The translations under genes and the position numbers were made by a program. The notes under the pieces are model-generated. The model was given only the letters and a program-made list of their open reading frames with translations, made no database searches and was not told the origin of the DNA. A stretch of DNA of 64,000 nucleotides from Iris pallida (lineage: Eukaryota; Streptophyta; Magnoliopsida; Asparagales; Iridaceae): contig JANAVB010005598.1 of the NCBI GenBank assembly GCA_029216955.1, forward strand, positions 1,499,327 through 1,563,326. Reading direction: 5' to 3'. This document shows positions 33,964 to 44,394 of this stretch, in pieces. Each line of letters begins with the position of its first letter. The stretch's first letter is position 1.

Positions 33964-36848
33964 TGTCACGCCCCAGAACCAGAATACTGGAGAGCGGGGG
34001 CAGACATAGCCAGCTACGTATAACGGAATGGAATCCACACCGCTATACGGTCACGGCTGTCTAGATATGTGAGGGTTTCACTACAATCCATCAGTCTCTT
34101 AAGGTCATAAAATAGCCTATTGTCTCAATCTCAACCAACTAATAATAATCACAAGATATCAGATCACCAAATATACAATTGTAAGGCGTCCTAAACATTA
34201 CATATCCAGATGATCATGAAGCTAGTCGTACAAAATGTAAGGACTAGCAAGAGTTTAAGTCATACATGATCAACCTCGAGTTGCCAATCATGCTTACAGC
34301 CCGTAGGCAGACAGTAAATAAAGTTGCAAACGAGCTAACACTTGCTTGGCGGCTAAACGCCTCAAAAGAATAATTTTACAATAGAGTGGGAGAGCAAAAA
34401 TAAACTCACTCGTTGCCCTGGTTACGCCTGGTGACCACCATCGGGCTGAAAAGCAGGGAGATCCTTTGGTGCTGCTCCGGTATCTGGCCATACAAAACCA
34501 GCTGGGTCAGACCCCAGAAAGAGCAAGTGCCACAAAGGAGGCTTCACTTAAGAACTAAAACCAGCAATTAGCACAAGAGTAAAATTACATAATAAAAGGC
34601 AGTAGTTTAAAAAAAAGTATGATGGGTAATTATAAAAGACAATCTTGTATAGAATCACTAAAAGACAGGACATATGGAAAGAAAGCATGACAAGATGATA
34701 TACGATGAGATAACCATAGGACTATTCAGATAGCCAGGTTACAACCCATAAACCAAACAAGGACCGGGGTTGTAACCCTTCGTCTGAACGGAACTTGGTT
34801 TCTCTCACCATTTATCGGCAAGATAAATATAAGAAATCAGGTCAAGTAATATTCTGGAGTGACAATCATTATGGTGACAATCTGGAGAGTACAAGGCATT
34901 AGAGTGACAATCTGGAGTGACAATCATTCAATTATTCTGGTACAATCTTACAATTTATCAATTCTAGACAATACTATACTGGACTAGACTCCATCCAAGC
35001 AATCACGGCCAATCATTGCCTACGGCTTTCTACATTAACTAACTAGGGTTATCACAATCCTAATTACTAGCAAGATGCAATGAGATGCTCCAAGTAGTCA
35101 CAGGCCCTGCAGCTATCCAGGTTATCCAGGCAATCATTATAGTGACAATCTCGAGAGTACAATACATTAGAGAGACAATAGAGTTCAATCATTAAAGTGA
35201 CAATCAAGAGTGCCCCACATGACAGTGGGCTGGAAATGTGCCCTACTCGTCGGCAGGCTACAAGTCCAAACATTTGCGGTCGGGATAACGGGATCGCCTG
35301 TAACTAGGGAACATCTCTTTATGTCTAGTGAATTATACTAGTCATTAACCTTAGTCCATTTCAGTAGGTACGCCTGATCGTGGTACTCAGGAGTCCCCTC
35401 CTAGGCATGATGCAAGACAGGACTGGATTATTTGTACAAGCACAATCGCCCACGGTATCCAGGTTAAATATACAGGTCATGCCATGTCAGGTAGCCGTCG
35501 CAACAGCTTATCAAGATATATCATGTCAGGTTATCATGCCAAGTGTACTTGTCAGGAGTGTGCCACGGCGGGCCACTATCAGGTCATGTCAGGTTATCAT
35601 GTCAGGAGTGCACCACTACGGGTCACCATCACGTCATGCTCAATTATCAATTCCAAACATATTAAATGAATTCATGATTATCAAGTTCAGAAAAAAAGGC
35701 GTAAGGATATATAATGGGCGTAAAATATCTAATAAAATATCAATATACAGGGCTATAAAAGAGCCAAGCTTAAGGAAAATAAAACCAATTCTGACACGTT
35801 GACATGAGACTAAGTCAGCCAAAGGCCATATGCTTAGGCCAGCGTACGCTCGAGCTAGCGTACCAAAGGGTCCATACACTTCCAATGGGAAGCGTAGCAA
35901 GGGTCAGCGTACACCAGGGCACGCTCAAGCTACAGGTCAGCGTATGCTCAAGCTAGCGTACGCTCAAGACTGCGTACGCTTGAGCTAGCGTACGAAAGGG
36001 TCAGGGCACGCTCACGCTAGCGTACGCAAAAGACACGCTGCCAACAGGCAGCGTATCAAGGCTAGCGTACGCTCGCTAAAGAGCAGCGTACCCAAGTCAG
36101 CGTACGCTCGCTAAAGAGCAGCGTACCCAAGTCAGCGTACGCTCGCTAAAGAGCAGCGTACCCAAGTCAGTGGCGTAGGCTAAAAAGCTAGCTCACTGTT
36201 CACTGTCTTCTCCAAATGGCAAGAACAGCAAGAACTCTAAAGTTGAATCTAAGCTTCAACAGTCTATATCTTGGTCAAAACAAGTCCGAATCCAACTTTC
36301 CAAAGGTCAAAATTGGGTAGAATGAAGTTCTCTACAACATGGAACCATCAAAACTTGAAAACAAGGAAGTTTAATAGATCAAAACCACCAAAATCTAAAA
36401 ATAGCAAGACTCTAGATCTACAAGAATTAAAGCCTCAAAATAGAAAATAACAAGTTCTAATGTGGTTTAGAATCATGAGGAGAAGCTAATGAAACCATCA
36501 AAAGGAGTTCTCTTGTGGAAGCAAGTTGCACTTGCCTATGGTGTTCTTGGTTGGTGGGGAAGAGTAATGGTGGGGGAAGGAGAAGTAAATGAGAATTATG
36601 GAGGAGAGAGAAGGTTGGTGGGGATAATAAAGAGGGGGGGTTGTGGTGGAAATGAAGGAGAAGTATAGGCTAAGGTGCTCCACCCTTGGCCCATGATGAA
36701 CCAAGCATTGGGCCGGCCGAACCAAGCCAACCCAAACCGAGAGTAAACCAAGCCAAGCCAACAAGAAAATTAAACAAGGAATCATGCAATACAAGAATAA
36801 AATACGTATACGTATCCCAAAATATGTAATACGAACACAGGCATTACA
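33964..36848 (-). repeat. Element A 3' LTR
   Basis: Starts TGTCACGCCCCAGAACC and ends CAGGCATTACA in plus coordinates. Nearly identical to 38793-41754 apart from small indels and tandem-repeat copy number. The polypurine tract (minus strand AAGGTGGGTAGAGT) abuts it at 36849. Confidence 0.9.
35930..36175. repeat. Tandem AGCGTACGCT palindromes and 35-bp units (A 3' LTR)
   Basis: The 10-bp perfect palindrome AGCGTACGCT recurs. The end of the block (36061-36170) is three copies of a 35-bp unit; the other LTR of A has four (about 40932-41076). Confidence 0.85.
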
Positions 36849-37005
36849 ACTCTACCCACCTTAAAAGAATTTCGTCCTCGAAATTTAATCAAGAGGCTAG
36901 AGGAGCAATGACAAGCTACATTAATCACATGCAAGCTATAACTAGGCAGACAATCACTCATTCAAGCAAGGAATCGAAGGCATGAGGCATAAGAAGACAT
37001 TATAC

Positions 37006-37320
37006 CTCACGAGTCAAACAAGTCGGGATAACATGATCGGATATCATCCTCACACTCCCACTTTTGACTCTTCCAAAGAGTGATGAACTCAAGCAACACG
37101 AACTAAACTGATAGTCTTGCGCTTGAGGTCTCTCTCTTTGGTCAAACAGGGACACGGGCCTCTCCTCATACGAAAAGGTTAAAGGCTATTGGTACCAACC
37201 TTTTCGAATGATCTAGGACATGGCTCGGATCCGGGATGTACCGTTGTAATTAGGATACATAAAATACGTCATGCACCCCGCATAATGACGGTAGAAAAGC
37301 AAGATGAGAGGACACATATA
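37006..37320 (-). pseudogene. Element A integrase tail and chromodomain remnant fused after gag
   Basis: In another frame just past the gag stop, the minus strand reads GVHDVFYVS, a stop, then LQRYIPDPSHVL. That is the integrase C-terminal motif seen intact in chromovirus C as GVHNVFHVSQLRRYIPAP. Further on come RDLKRKTISLVRV, HHSLEES and, after a one-base shift, KWECEDDIRSCYPDLFDS and a stop, matching the chromodomain end of C. Protease, RT, RNase H and the integrase core are absent. The same arrangement occurs in element B, so the deletion predates both insertions. Confidence 0.75.
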
Positions 37321-38620
37321 CCTCTCGGTCGATTCTGAACCTGAGCCTGGGCTAGGGCAAACTGCCGCGGGTTCTGTTGCTGGAAAGTCTGGGCCTGAGT
37401 CGGCAATGGCCTCGGGAACGGAAACTGCTGTTGCTGCTGGATTGGAGCTAGTACTGGTGCTGGTGCTGGTCCCCTAACCGAGGGACTAGATACTGTCGAT
37501 GCTGAATCAACTCTGAAAGGGCAGGACCCCACCCTATGGTTCGGTGCTCCACACAACAAGCATAATCCCAGTACCTTGCGACACTCTGACACAACGTGTC
37601 CAGGCTTCCCACAATAAGAATAGCCCACGATGGAAGACTGCGCTTGCTTCTGTTTCTGCTGAGGGTACGTCGGGGTCGAGTGCTGAACCGACGTAACCGA
37701 GGTTGCTCGCCTCGGAGCTCCAATAGTTAAAGCCCTAGCTGCCGGGGCCGGTGCTGAAGACTGATTCATCTGACTATGGGACCGCTTCCGACCTCCGGTC
37801 CTGTCCACTATTCTCTGGGAGGTATACTCGTGCCTCCTTGCTGCTCGCAACACCGCATCATAGGTCTGATGCTCGAACTGTTCTACTGCCAATATAATCT
37901 CCAGGTGAAGTCCTTGCTGGAACCTCTGCGCTCTGTCATACTCGGTTGCCACCAAGGTGGGAGCAAACTGACTGAGTCTGGAAAACTCGACCGCATATCC
38001 GTCGACCGTCCTCCCCATCTGCTTAAGATTACTGAACCTGGTCTGCAAGTCATACCGAGCCACTGCATCATAATACTTGGTCTGGAACTTCTCGCTGAAC
38101 ACTGTCCAGGAGACAGGTGTTGCCAATCCCACTGCTTGTGCGGTCCACCAACTGCGGGCTAGATCCAATAACTGTAGGCGCACCACAGCCACCTTCTCGT
38201 CTTCTGGAGTCTTCGCGGCTTCGAGAATCACCACTATATCTTGTAGCCAAGCATCGGCAGCAATGGCATCCTCGCTGCCATTGAAGAATGGAGGGTTCAG
38301 GCGCTTGAAACTGTTGACCGCACTGTTCTCTCGGGGTCCACTTTTATTCAGAGCATTTTCCACTGCCTGGTGCAAGGCATTGCCTCTACGATCTTGGGAA
38401 GCTAACAATGATCTGATGAGACCCACCAAAGTGCCATCATCAGGATCTGCAGGCTGGACTGGCTGAACTGGCGGCTCTCTTCCAGTAGGTACGACTCGGG
38501 AGGCTACTCCTGAGTGCTGGGCCTGATCTTCTGGCTGCTGCTGGTCCACGGGAGGTGCTCCTCCTTGCTGATCGGCAGGTCCAGGTTCAATGCCGCTGAA
38601 GAAGACGACATGGGAACAAT
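37269..38620 (-). CDS. Element A gag, long open frame (about 426 codons from the first in-frame GTG)
   Basis: Retrotransposon gag protein of Tekay/Del type. It has the gag core (FKRLNPPFFNGSEDAIAADA, DLARSWWTAQ, TVDGYAVEFSRLSQFAP), then a Q-rich linker and two zinc knuckles. The first reads YSYCGKPGHVVSEC, with its leading Cys replaced by Tyr; the second is intact (CLLCGAPNHRVGSC). The tail is Pro/Gln-rich and the last 20 or so residues run out of frame into the integrase remnant. No ATG opens this frame directly: codons upstream of the GTG at 38549 stay open, and the nearest ATG (about 38611) is in another frame. A small indel or an intron ending at TTCTTCAG near 38600 could explain that. 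Gag could assemble particles; the enzymes would have to come from another element. Confidence 0.8.
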
Positions 38621-38792
38621 AAGGAAGGACCAGGACAGATCAACGATTACAAGCATGTGATCAGGACAAGAATTTTCAGAAATTAAGAGAATACGAGCAG
38701 AGATCAAGGGCGCATGCTGATTGAGACATCTATTCGGTAAACCCTCACACATCTTGATTAACAAGACCTGCATGGGCCACCACTTAAACCAT

Positions 38793-41754
38793 GTCACGCC
38801 CCAGAACCAAAATACTGGAGAGCGGGGGCAGACATACAGCTAGGTATAACGGAATGGAATCCACACCGCTATACGGTCACGGCTGTCTAGATATGTGAGG
38901 GTTTCACTACAATCCATCAGTCTCTTAAGGTCATAAAATAGCCTATTGTCTCAATCTCAACCAACTAATAATAATCACAAGATATCAGATCACCAAATAT
39001 ACAATTGTAAGGCGTCCCAAATATTACATATCCAGATGATCACGAAGCTAGTCGTACAAAATGTAAGGACTAGCAAGAGTTTAAGTCATACATGATCAAC
39101 CTCGAGTTGCCAATCATGCTTACAGCCCGTAGGCAGACAGTAAATAAAGTTGCAAACGAGCTAACACTTGCTCGGCGGCTAAACGCCTCAAAAGAATAAT
39201 TTTACAATAGAGTGGAAGAGCGAAAATAAACCCACTCGTTGCCCTGGTTACGCCTGGTGACCACCATCGGGCTGAAAAGCAGGGAGATCCTTTGGTGTTG
39301 CTCCGGTATCTGGCCATACAAAACCAGCTGGGTCAGACCCCAGAAAGAGCAAGTGCCACAAAGGAGGCTTTACTTAAGAACTAAAACCAGCAATTAACAC
39401 AAGAGTAAAATTACATAATAAAAGGCAGTAGTTTAAGAAAAAGCATGATGGATAATTATAAAAGACAATCTTGTATAGAATCACTAAAAGACAGGACATA
39501 TGGAAAGAAAGCATGACAGGATGATATACGATGAGATAACCATGGGACTATTCAGATAGCCAGGTTACAACCCGTAAACCAAACAAGGACCGGGGTTGTA
39601 ACCCTTCGTCTGAACGGAACTTGGTTTCTCTCACCATTTATCGGCAAGATAAATATAAGAAATCAGGTCAAGTAACATTCTGGAGTGACAATCATTATGG
39701 TGACAATCTGGAGAGTACAAGGCATTAGAGTGACAATCTGGAGTGACAATCATTATAGTGACAATCTGGAGTGACAATCATTCAATTATTCTGGTACAAT
39801 CTTACAATTTATCAATTCTAGACAATACTATACTGGACTAGACTCCATCCAAGCAATCACGGCCAATCATTGCCTACGGCTTTCTACATTAACTAACTAG
39901 GGTTATCACAATCCTAATTACTAGCAAGATGCAATGAGATGCTCCAAGTAGTCACAGGCCCTGCAGCTATCCAGGTTATCCAGGCAATCATTATAGTGAC
40001 AATCTCGAGAGTACAATACATTAGAGAGACAATAGAGTTCAATCATTAAAGTGACAATCAAGAGTGCCCCACATGACAGTGGGCTGGAAATGTGCCCTAC
40101 TCGTCGGCAGGCTACAAGTCCAAACATTTGCGGTCGGGATAACGGGATCGCCTGTAACTGGGGAACATCTCTTCATGTCTAGTGAATTATACTAGTCATT
40201 AACCTTAGTCCATTTCAGTAGGTACTCCTGACCGTGGTACTCAGGAGTCCCCTCCTAGGCATGATGCAAGACAGGACTGGATTATTTGTACAAGCACAAT
40301 CGCCCACAGTGTCCAGGTTAAATATACAGGTCATGCCATGTCAGGTAGCCGTCGCAACAGCTTATCAAGATATATCATGTCAGGTTATCATGCCAAGTGT
40401 ACTTGTCAGGAGTGTGCCACGGCGGGCCACTATCAGGTCATGTCAGGTTATCATGTCAGGAGTGCACCACTACGGGTCACCATCACGTCATGCTCAATTA
40501 TCAATTCCAAATATATCAAATGAATTCATGATTATCAAGTTCAAGAAAAAAAGCGTAAGGATATATAATGGACGTAAAATATCTAATAAAATATCAATAT
40601 ACAGGGCTATAAAAGAGCCAAGCTTAAGGAAAATAAAACCAATTCTGACACGTTGACATGAGACTAAGTCAGCCAAAGGCCATATGCTCAGGTCAAACTA
40701 TGCTCAGGCCAGCATACGCTCGAGCTAGCGTACCAAAGGGTCCATACACTTTCAATGGGAAGCATACGCAAGGGTCAGCGTACACCAGGGCACGCTCAAG
40801 CTACAGGTCAGCGTACGCTCAAGCTAGCGTACGCTCAAAACTGCGTACGCTTGAGCTAGCGTACGAAAGGGTCAGGGCACGCTCACGCTAGCGTACGCAA
40901 AAGACACGCTGCCAACAGGCAGCGTATCAAGGCTAGCGTACGCTCGCTAAAGAGCAGCGTACCCAAGTCAGCGTACGCTCGCTAAACAGCAGCGTACCCA
41001 AGTCAGCGTACGCTCGCTAAAGAGCAGCGTACCCAAGTCAGCGTACGCTCGCTAAAGAGCAGCGTACCCAAGTCAGTGGCATAGGCTAAAAAGCTAGCTC
41101 ACTGTTCACTGTCTTCTCCAAATAGCAAGAACAGCAAGAACTCTAAAGTTGAATCTAAGCTTCAACAGTCCATATCTTGGTCAAAACAAGTCCGAATCCA
41201 ACTTTCCAAAGGTCAAAATTGGGTAGAATGAAGTTCTCTACAACATGGTACCATCAAAACTTGAAAACAAGGAAGTTTAATAGATCAAAACCACCAAAAT
41301 CCAAAAATAGCAGGACTCTAGATCTACAAGAATTAAAGCCTCAAAATGGAAAATAACAAGTTCTAATGTGGTTTAGAATCATGAGGAGAAGCTAATGAAA
41401 CCATCAAAAGGAGTTCTCTTGTGGAAGCAAGTTGCACTTGCCTATGGTGTTCTTGGTTGGTGGGGAAGAGTAATGGTGGGGGAAGGAGAAGTAAATGAGA
41501 ATTATGGAGGAGAGAGAAGGTTGGTGGGAATAATAAAGAGGGGAGGTTGTGGTGAAAATGAAGGAGAAGCATAGGCTAAGGTGCTCCACCCTTGGCCCAT
41601 GATGAACCAAGCATTGGGCCGGCCGAACCAAGCCAACCCAAATCGAGAGTAAACCAAGCCAAGCCAAGAAAAAAACTAAACAAGGAATCACGCAATACAA
41701 GAATAAAATACGTATACGTATCCCAAAATACGTAATATGAATACAGGCATTATA
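38793..41754 (-). repeat. Element A 5' LTR
   Basis: Pairs with 33964-36848. The adjacent interior on the minus strand starts TGGTTTAAGTGGTGGCCC, a candidate primer site. The same GTGGTGGCCCATG string also lies next to the 5' LTRs of B and C. Confidence 0.9.
40785..41076. repeat. Tandem AGCGTACGCT palindromes and 35-bp units (A 5' LTR)
   Basis: Same array as at 35930-36175 but with four copies of the 35-bp unit. Confidence 0.85.
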
Positions 41755-43397
41755 GTTATCACAATCCTAGTTACTAGCAAGATGCAATGAGATGCTCCAA
41801 GTAGTCACAGGCCCTGCAGCTATCCAGGTTATCCAGGCAATCATTATAGTGACAATCTAGAGAGTACAATACATTAGAGTGGCAATAGAATTCAATCATG
41901 TAAGTGACAATAGTGGGTGCCCCATATAACAGTGAGCTGGAAATGTGCCCTACTCGTCGGCAGGCTACAAGTCCAAACATTTGCGGCCGGGATAACGGGA
42001 TCGCCTGTAACTGGGAAACATCTCTTTATGTCTAGTAAACTATACTAGTCATTAACCTTAGTCCATTTCAGTAGGTACTCCTGACCGTGGTACTCAGGAG
42101 TCCCCTCCTAGACATGATGCAAGACAAGACTGGATTATTTGTACAAGCACAATCGCCCACGGTGTCCAGGTTACTTATACGGGCCAGGTCATGTCAGGTA
42201 GCCGTTGTAACAGTTATTCAAGATATATCAGGTCAGATTATCATGCCAAGTGTACTTGTCAGGAGTGCACCACGACGGGCCACTATCAGGTCATGTCAGG
42301 TTATTATATCAGGAGTGCACCACTACGGGTCACTGTCACGTCATGCTCAATTATCAATTCCAAACATATCAAGTAAATTCGTGATTATCCAGTTCAGGAC
42401 AAAAGATGTAAGGATATAAAATGGACGTTAAATACCTAATAAAATATCAATATTTAGGGCTATAGAAGATCCAGGGTAAGTAGGGTCAGGTCCAGTTGCG
42501 CCTAAACATCAGGTTGCGCCTGAGTCAGACTACACTCAAGTCAAGCTACGCTCAAGTCAAGCTACGCTCAAGTCAAGCTACGCTCAAGTCAAGCTACGTT
42601 CAAGTCAAGCTACGCTCAAGTCAAGCTACGCTCAAGTCATACGCTTCCAAAAGGCAGCGTATGTACTCCATACGACTCCTCTTCAAGGCAGCGTATGAGG
42701 TCCATACGACTTCTAATCAAGGCAGCGTATGAGGTCCATACGACTCCTCATGAAGGTAGCGTATGCAAGACATACGCTTCCAAAAGGTAGCGTATGAGGT
42801 CCATACGACTCCTCATCAAGACAGCGTATGAGGTCCATACGACTCCTCATCAAGGCAGCGTATGCAAGACATACGCTTCCAAAATGCAGCGTATGAGTCA
42901 GATTGTGCTGCGCTAAAGAGCGCATGTAGCTCAGTGGTACAAGCTAAAAAGCTCGCGCACACTGCTCACTGTCTTCTCCAAATCAGCAGGAACTCCATGG
43001 TTGAACCCAAAGCTTCAAAAGTCCATAACTTGGTCAAAACAAGTCCAAATCCAACTTTTCAAAGGTCAAAATTGGGTAGAATAAAATTCTCTACAACATG
43101 GAACCATCAAAACTCGAAAACAAAGAAGTTTGATAGATCAAAACTACCAAAATCCGAAAATAACTAATTTCTAGATCTACAAAAATTAAAGCCTCAAAAT
43201 GGAAAATGACAAGTTCTAATGTGTCTTAGAAACATGAGAAGAAGCTAATGGAATAATAAAAATAGGTTCTCTTGTGGAAGCAAGTTACACTTGCCTAAGG
43301 GGTGTTCTTGGTTGGTGGTGGGTTTAATGGAGAAGGAAGAAAAGTTAATGAGAAAGTGGAGGAGAAAGAAAAGTTAGGTGGGTTATAAAGGGGGATG
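41755..43397 (-). repeat. Element B 3' LTR, piece 2
   Basis: Matches 56339-57974. Starts with GTTAT (A's right duplication) and ends with GGATG (43393-43397), S's left duplication. Confidence 0.88.
42529..42895. repeat. Tandem arrays in B 3' LTR (16-bp then about 34-bp units)
   Basis: About seven copies of a 16-bp unit (ACGCTCAAGTCAAGCT) to 42633, then several about 34-bp units with GCGTATGAGGTCCATACG. The array sits where A-type LTRs have the 35-bp AGCGTACGCT units. Confidence 0.85.
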
Positions 43398-44340
43398 TGT
43401 TGACACAAAGTCACAGTCAACCAAATATTGATAACATTGACTAAATAATACTTGTAATAATTTAATACGACACATGACGTCTACATCAAGTTCAAGTCAG
43501 GAGACAGCTCAATCTTTGCAATTCAGTTATATTTGAGTCTGTATTTTACACTTTTATTGAGTCTAGACTATTGTAAACTGTGTCATGCTGAGCTCTTGAG
43601 ACTTGACCAAAAGCCTACCCAAATCCATAAACTCCACCATCCAGAAATAAGCCCACAGATCTCCAAGAACCAGTTCTGTGCTCTGGAGACAGAGTTCGGG
43701 CCGAACTCTGCCTCCACACAGAGTTCGGGCCGAACTCTGTCCCCTAAAAATCAGCAACCTTAATTTTAGGGTTAGCTGGTTGCTAGTTGTCCAACGGCCA
43801 AATATTTAAAATTTCCTACCCGAATTTTGGCCGAATTTTGCCTACAAAAACCCTATAAATAGGCTAAGAATTCTCTTATTTCAAATCATCCAATCTTCTC
43901 TTCTCTTCTCTCTTAAGCTCAAATAAGCCATACCCTTCCCATCTACTAGCCACAAGCTTCCTAAGTCTCGAGTGCTCAGCATCTCTCAGTTAGGAGTCTT
44001 GTGCAAGAGTTGAAGAAATCGCTTGGAAAATTCCGAGCAAATTGCCACTGCGATCCTCTGTAAGAAGTTGACGTGCTCTTCTGAAGAAAAGGCACGGGTT
44101 GTAAACTACTATTTCACAAATAGTGGATTTAATCCTGAGCTAGAGTTCTCAGGCCTGGACTAGTCCTCCACGAGGGAAACCAGGTTAAAATCGGCTGTGT
44201 TTGCGTATGATCTCTTGATTCTCTCTTTAAATTCTGCATTTACTCTGATTAGTTTTATTTTTGGTAGAGTTAATTTTTTAAGTGGATATTATCTCTATAT
44301 ACTCTATTCACCCCCCTCTAGAGTTGCCATCTGTTCTTCA
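43398..44340 (+). repeat. Sirevirus S 5' LTR
   Basis: TGTTGACACAAAG...CTGTTCTTCA, paired with 52098-53040. Carries two palindromes with core AGTTCGGGCCGAACT (43689-43710 and 43718-43740) upstream of the TATA box. Confidence 0.95.
43854..43863 (+). promoter_or_regulatory. TATA box in S 5' LTR
   Basis: CTATAAATAG, about 110 bp downstream of the palindromes. Confidence 0.65.
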
Positions 44341-44342
44341 AT

Positions 44343-44354
44343 TGGTATCAGAGC
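44343..44354 (+). other. Sirevirus S primer-binding site (tRNA-iMet)
   Basis: TGGTATCAGAGC two bases after the LTR. Confidence 0.92.
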
Positions 44355-44394
44355 TCTGTTCTCTTTACAAGGACTCACATCCTAGAGCTGATCC

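Larger units (their letters stand above)
33964..41754 (-). mobile_element. TR-GAG-type LTR element A (same family as B)
   Basis: 7,791 bp, flanked by the perfect 5-bp duplication GTTAT (33959-33963 and 41755-41759). LTRs are 33964-36848 and 38793-41754; the interior is 36849-38792. It inserted into the 3' LTR of B, its own relative. The only long open frame is gag. The outer LTR end reads TATA instead of the expected TACA, a point change. Confidence 0.9.

Noticed and set aside
35380..35802. 140-codon frame repeated in the LTRs of A and B (also 40234-40656, 42087-42419, 56669-57001)
   Set aside because: Lies within LTRs, opposite in sense to the element, is truncated differently in each LTR and has no domain. 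Repetition comes from LTR duplication, not gene conservation.
36061..36170. Evenly spaced repeats suggesting a CRISPR-like array
   Set aside because: The 35-bp units are contiguous with no unique spacers. It is a tandem repeat in a plant LTR.
28870..36848. Possible single element pairing the LTR-like start at 28870 with a later TGTCACG end
   Set aside because: The TGTCACGACCC (C family) and TGTCACGCCCC (A/B family) starts belong to different LTRs. Duplications and gag-pol order support the nested model instead.
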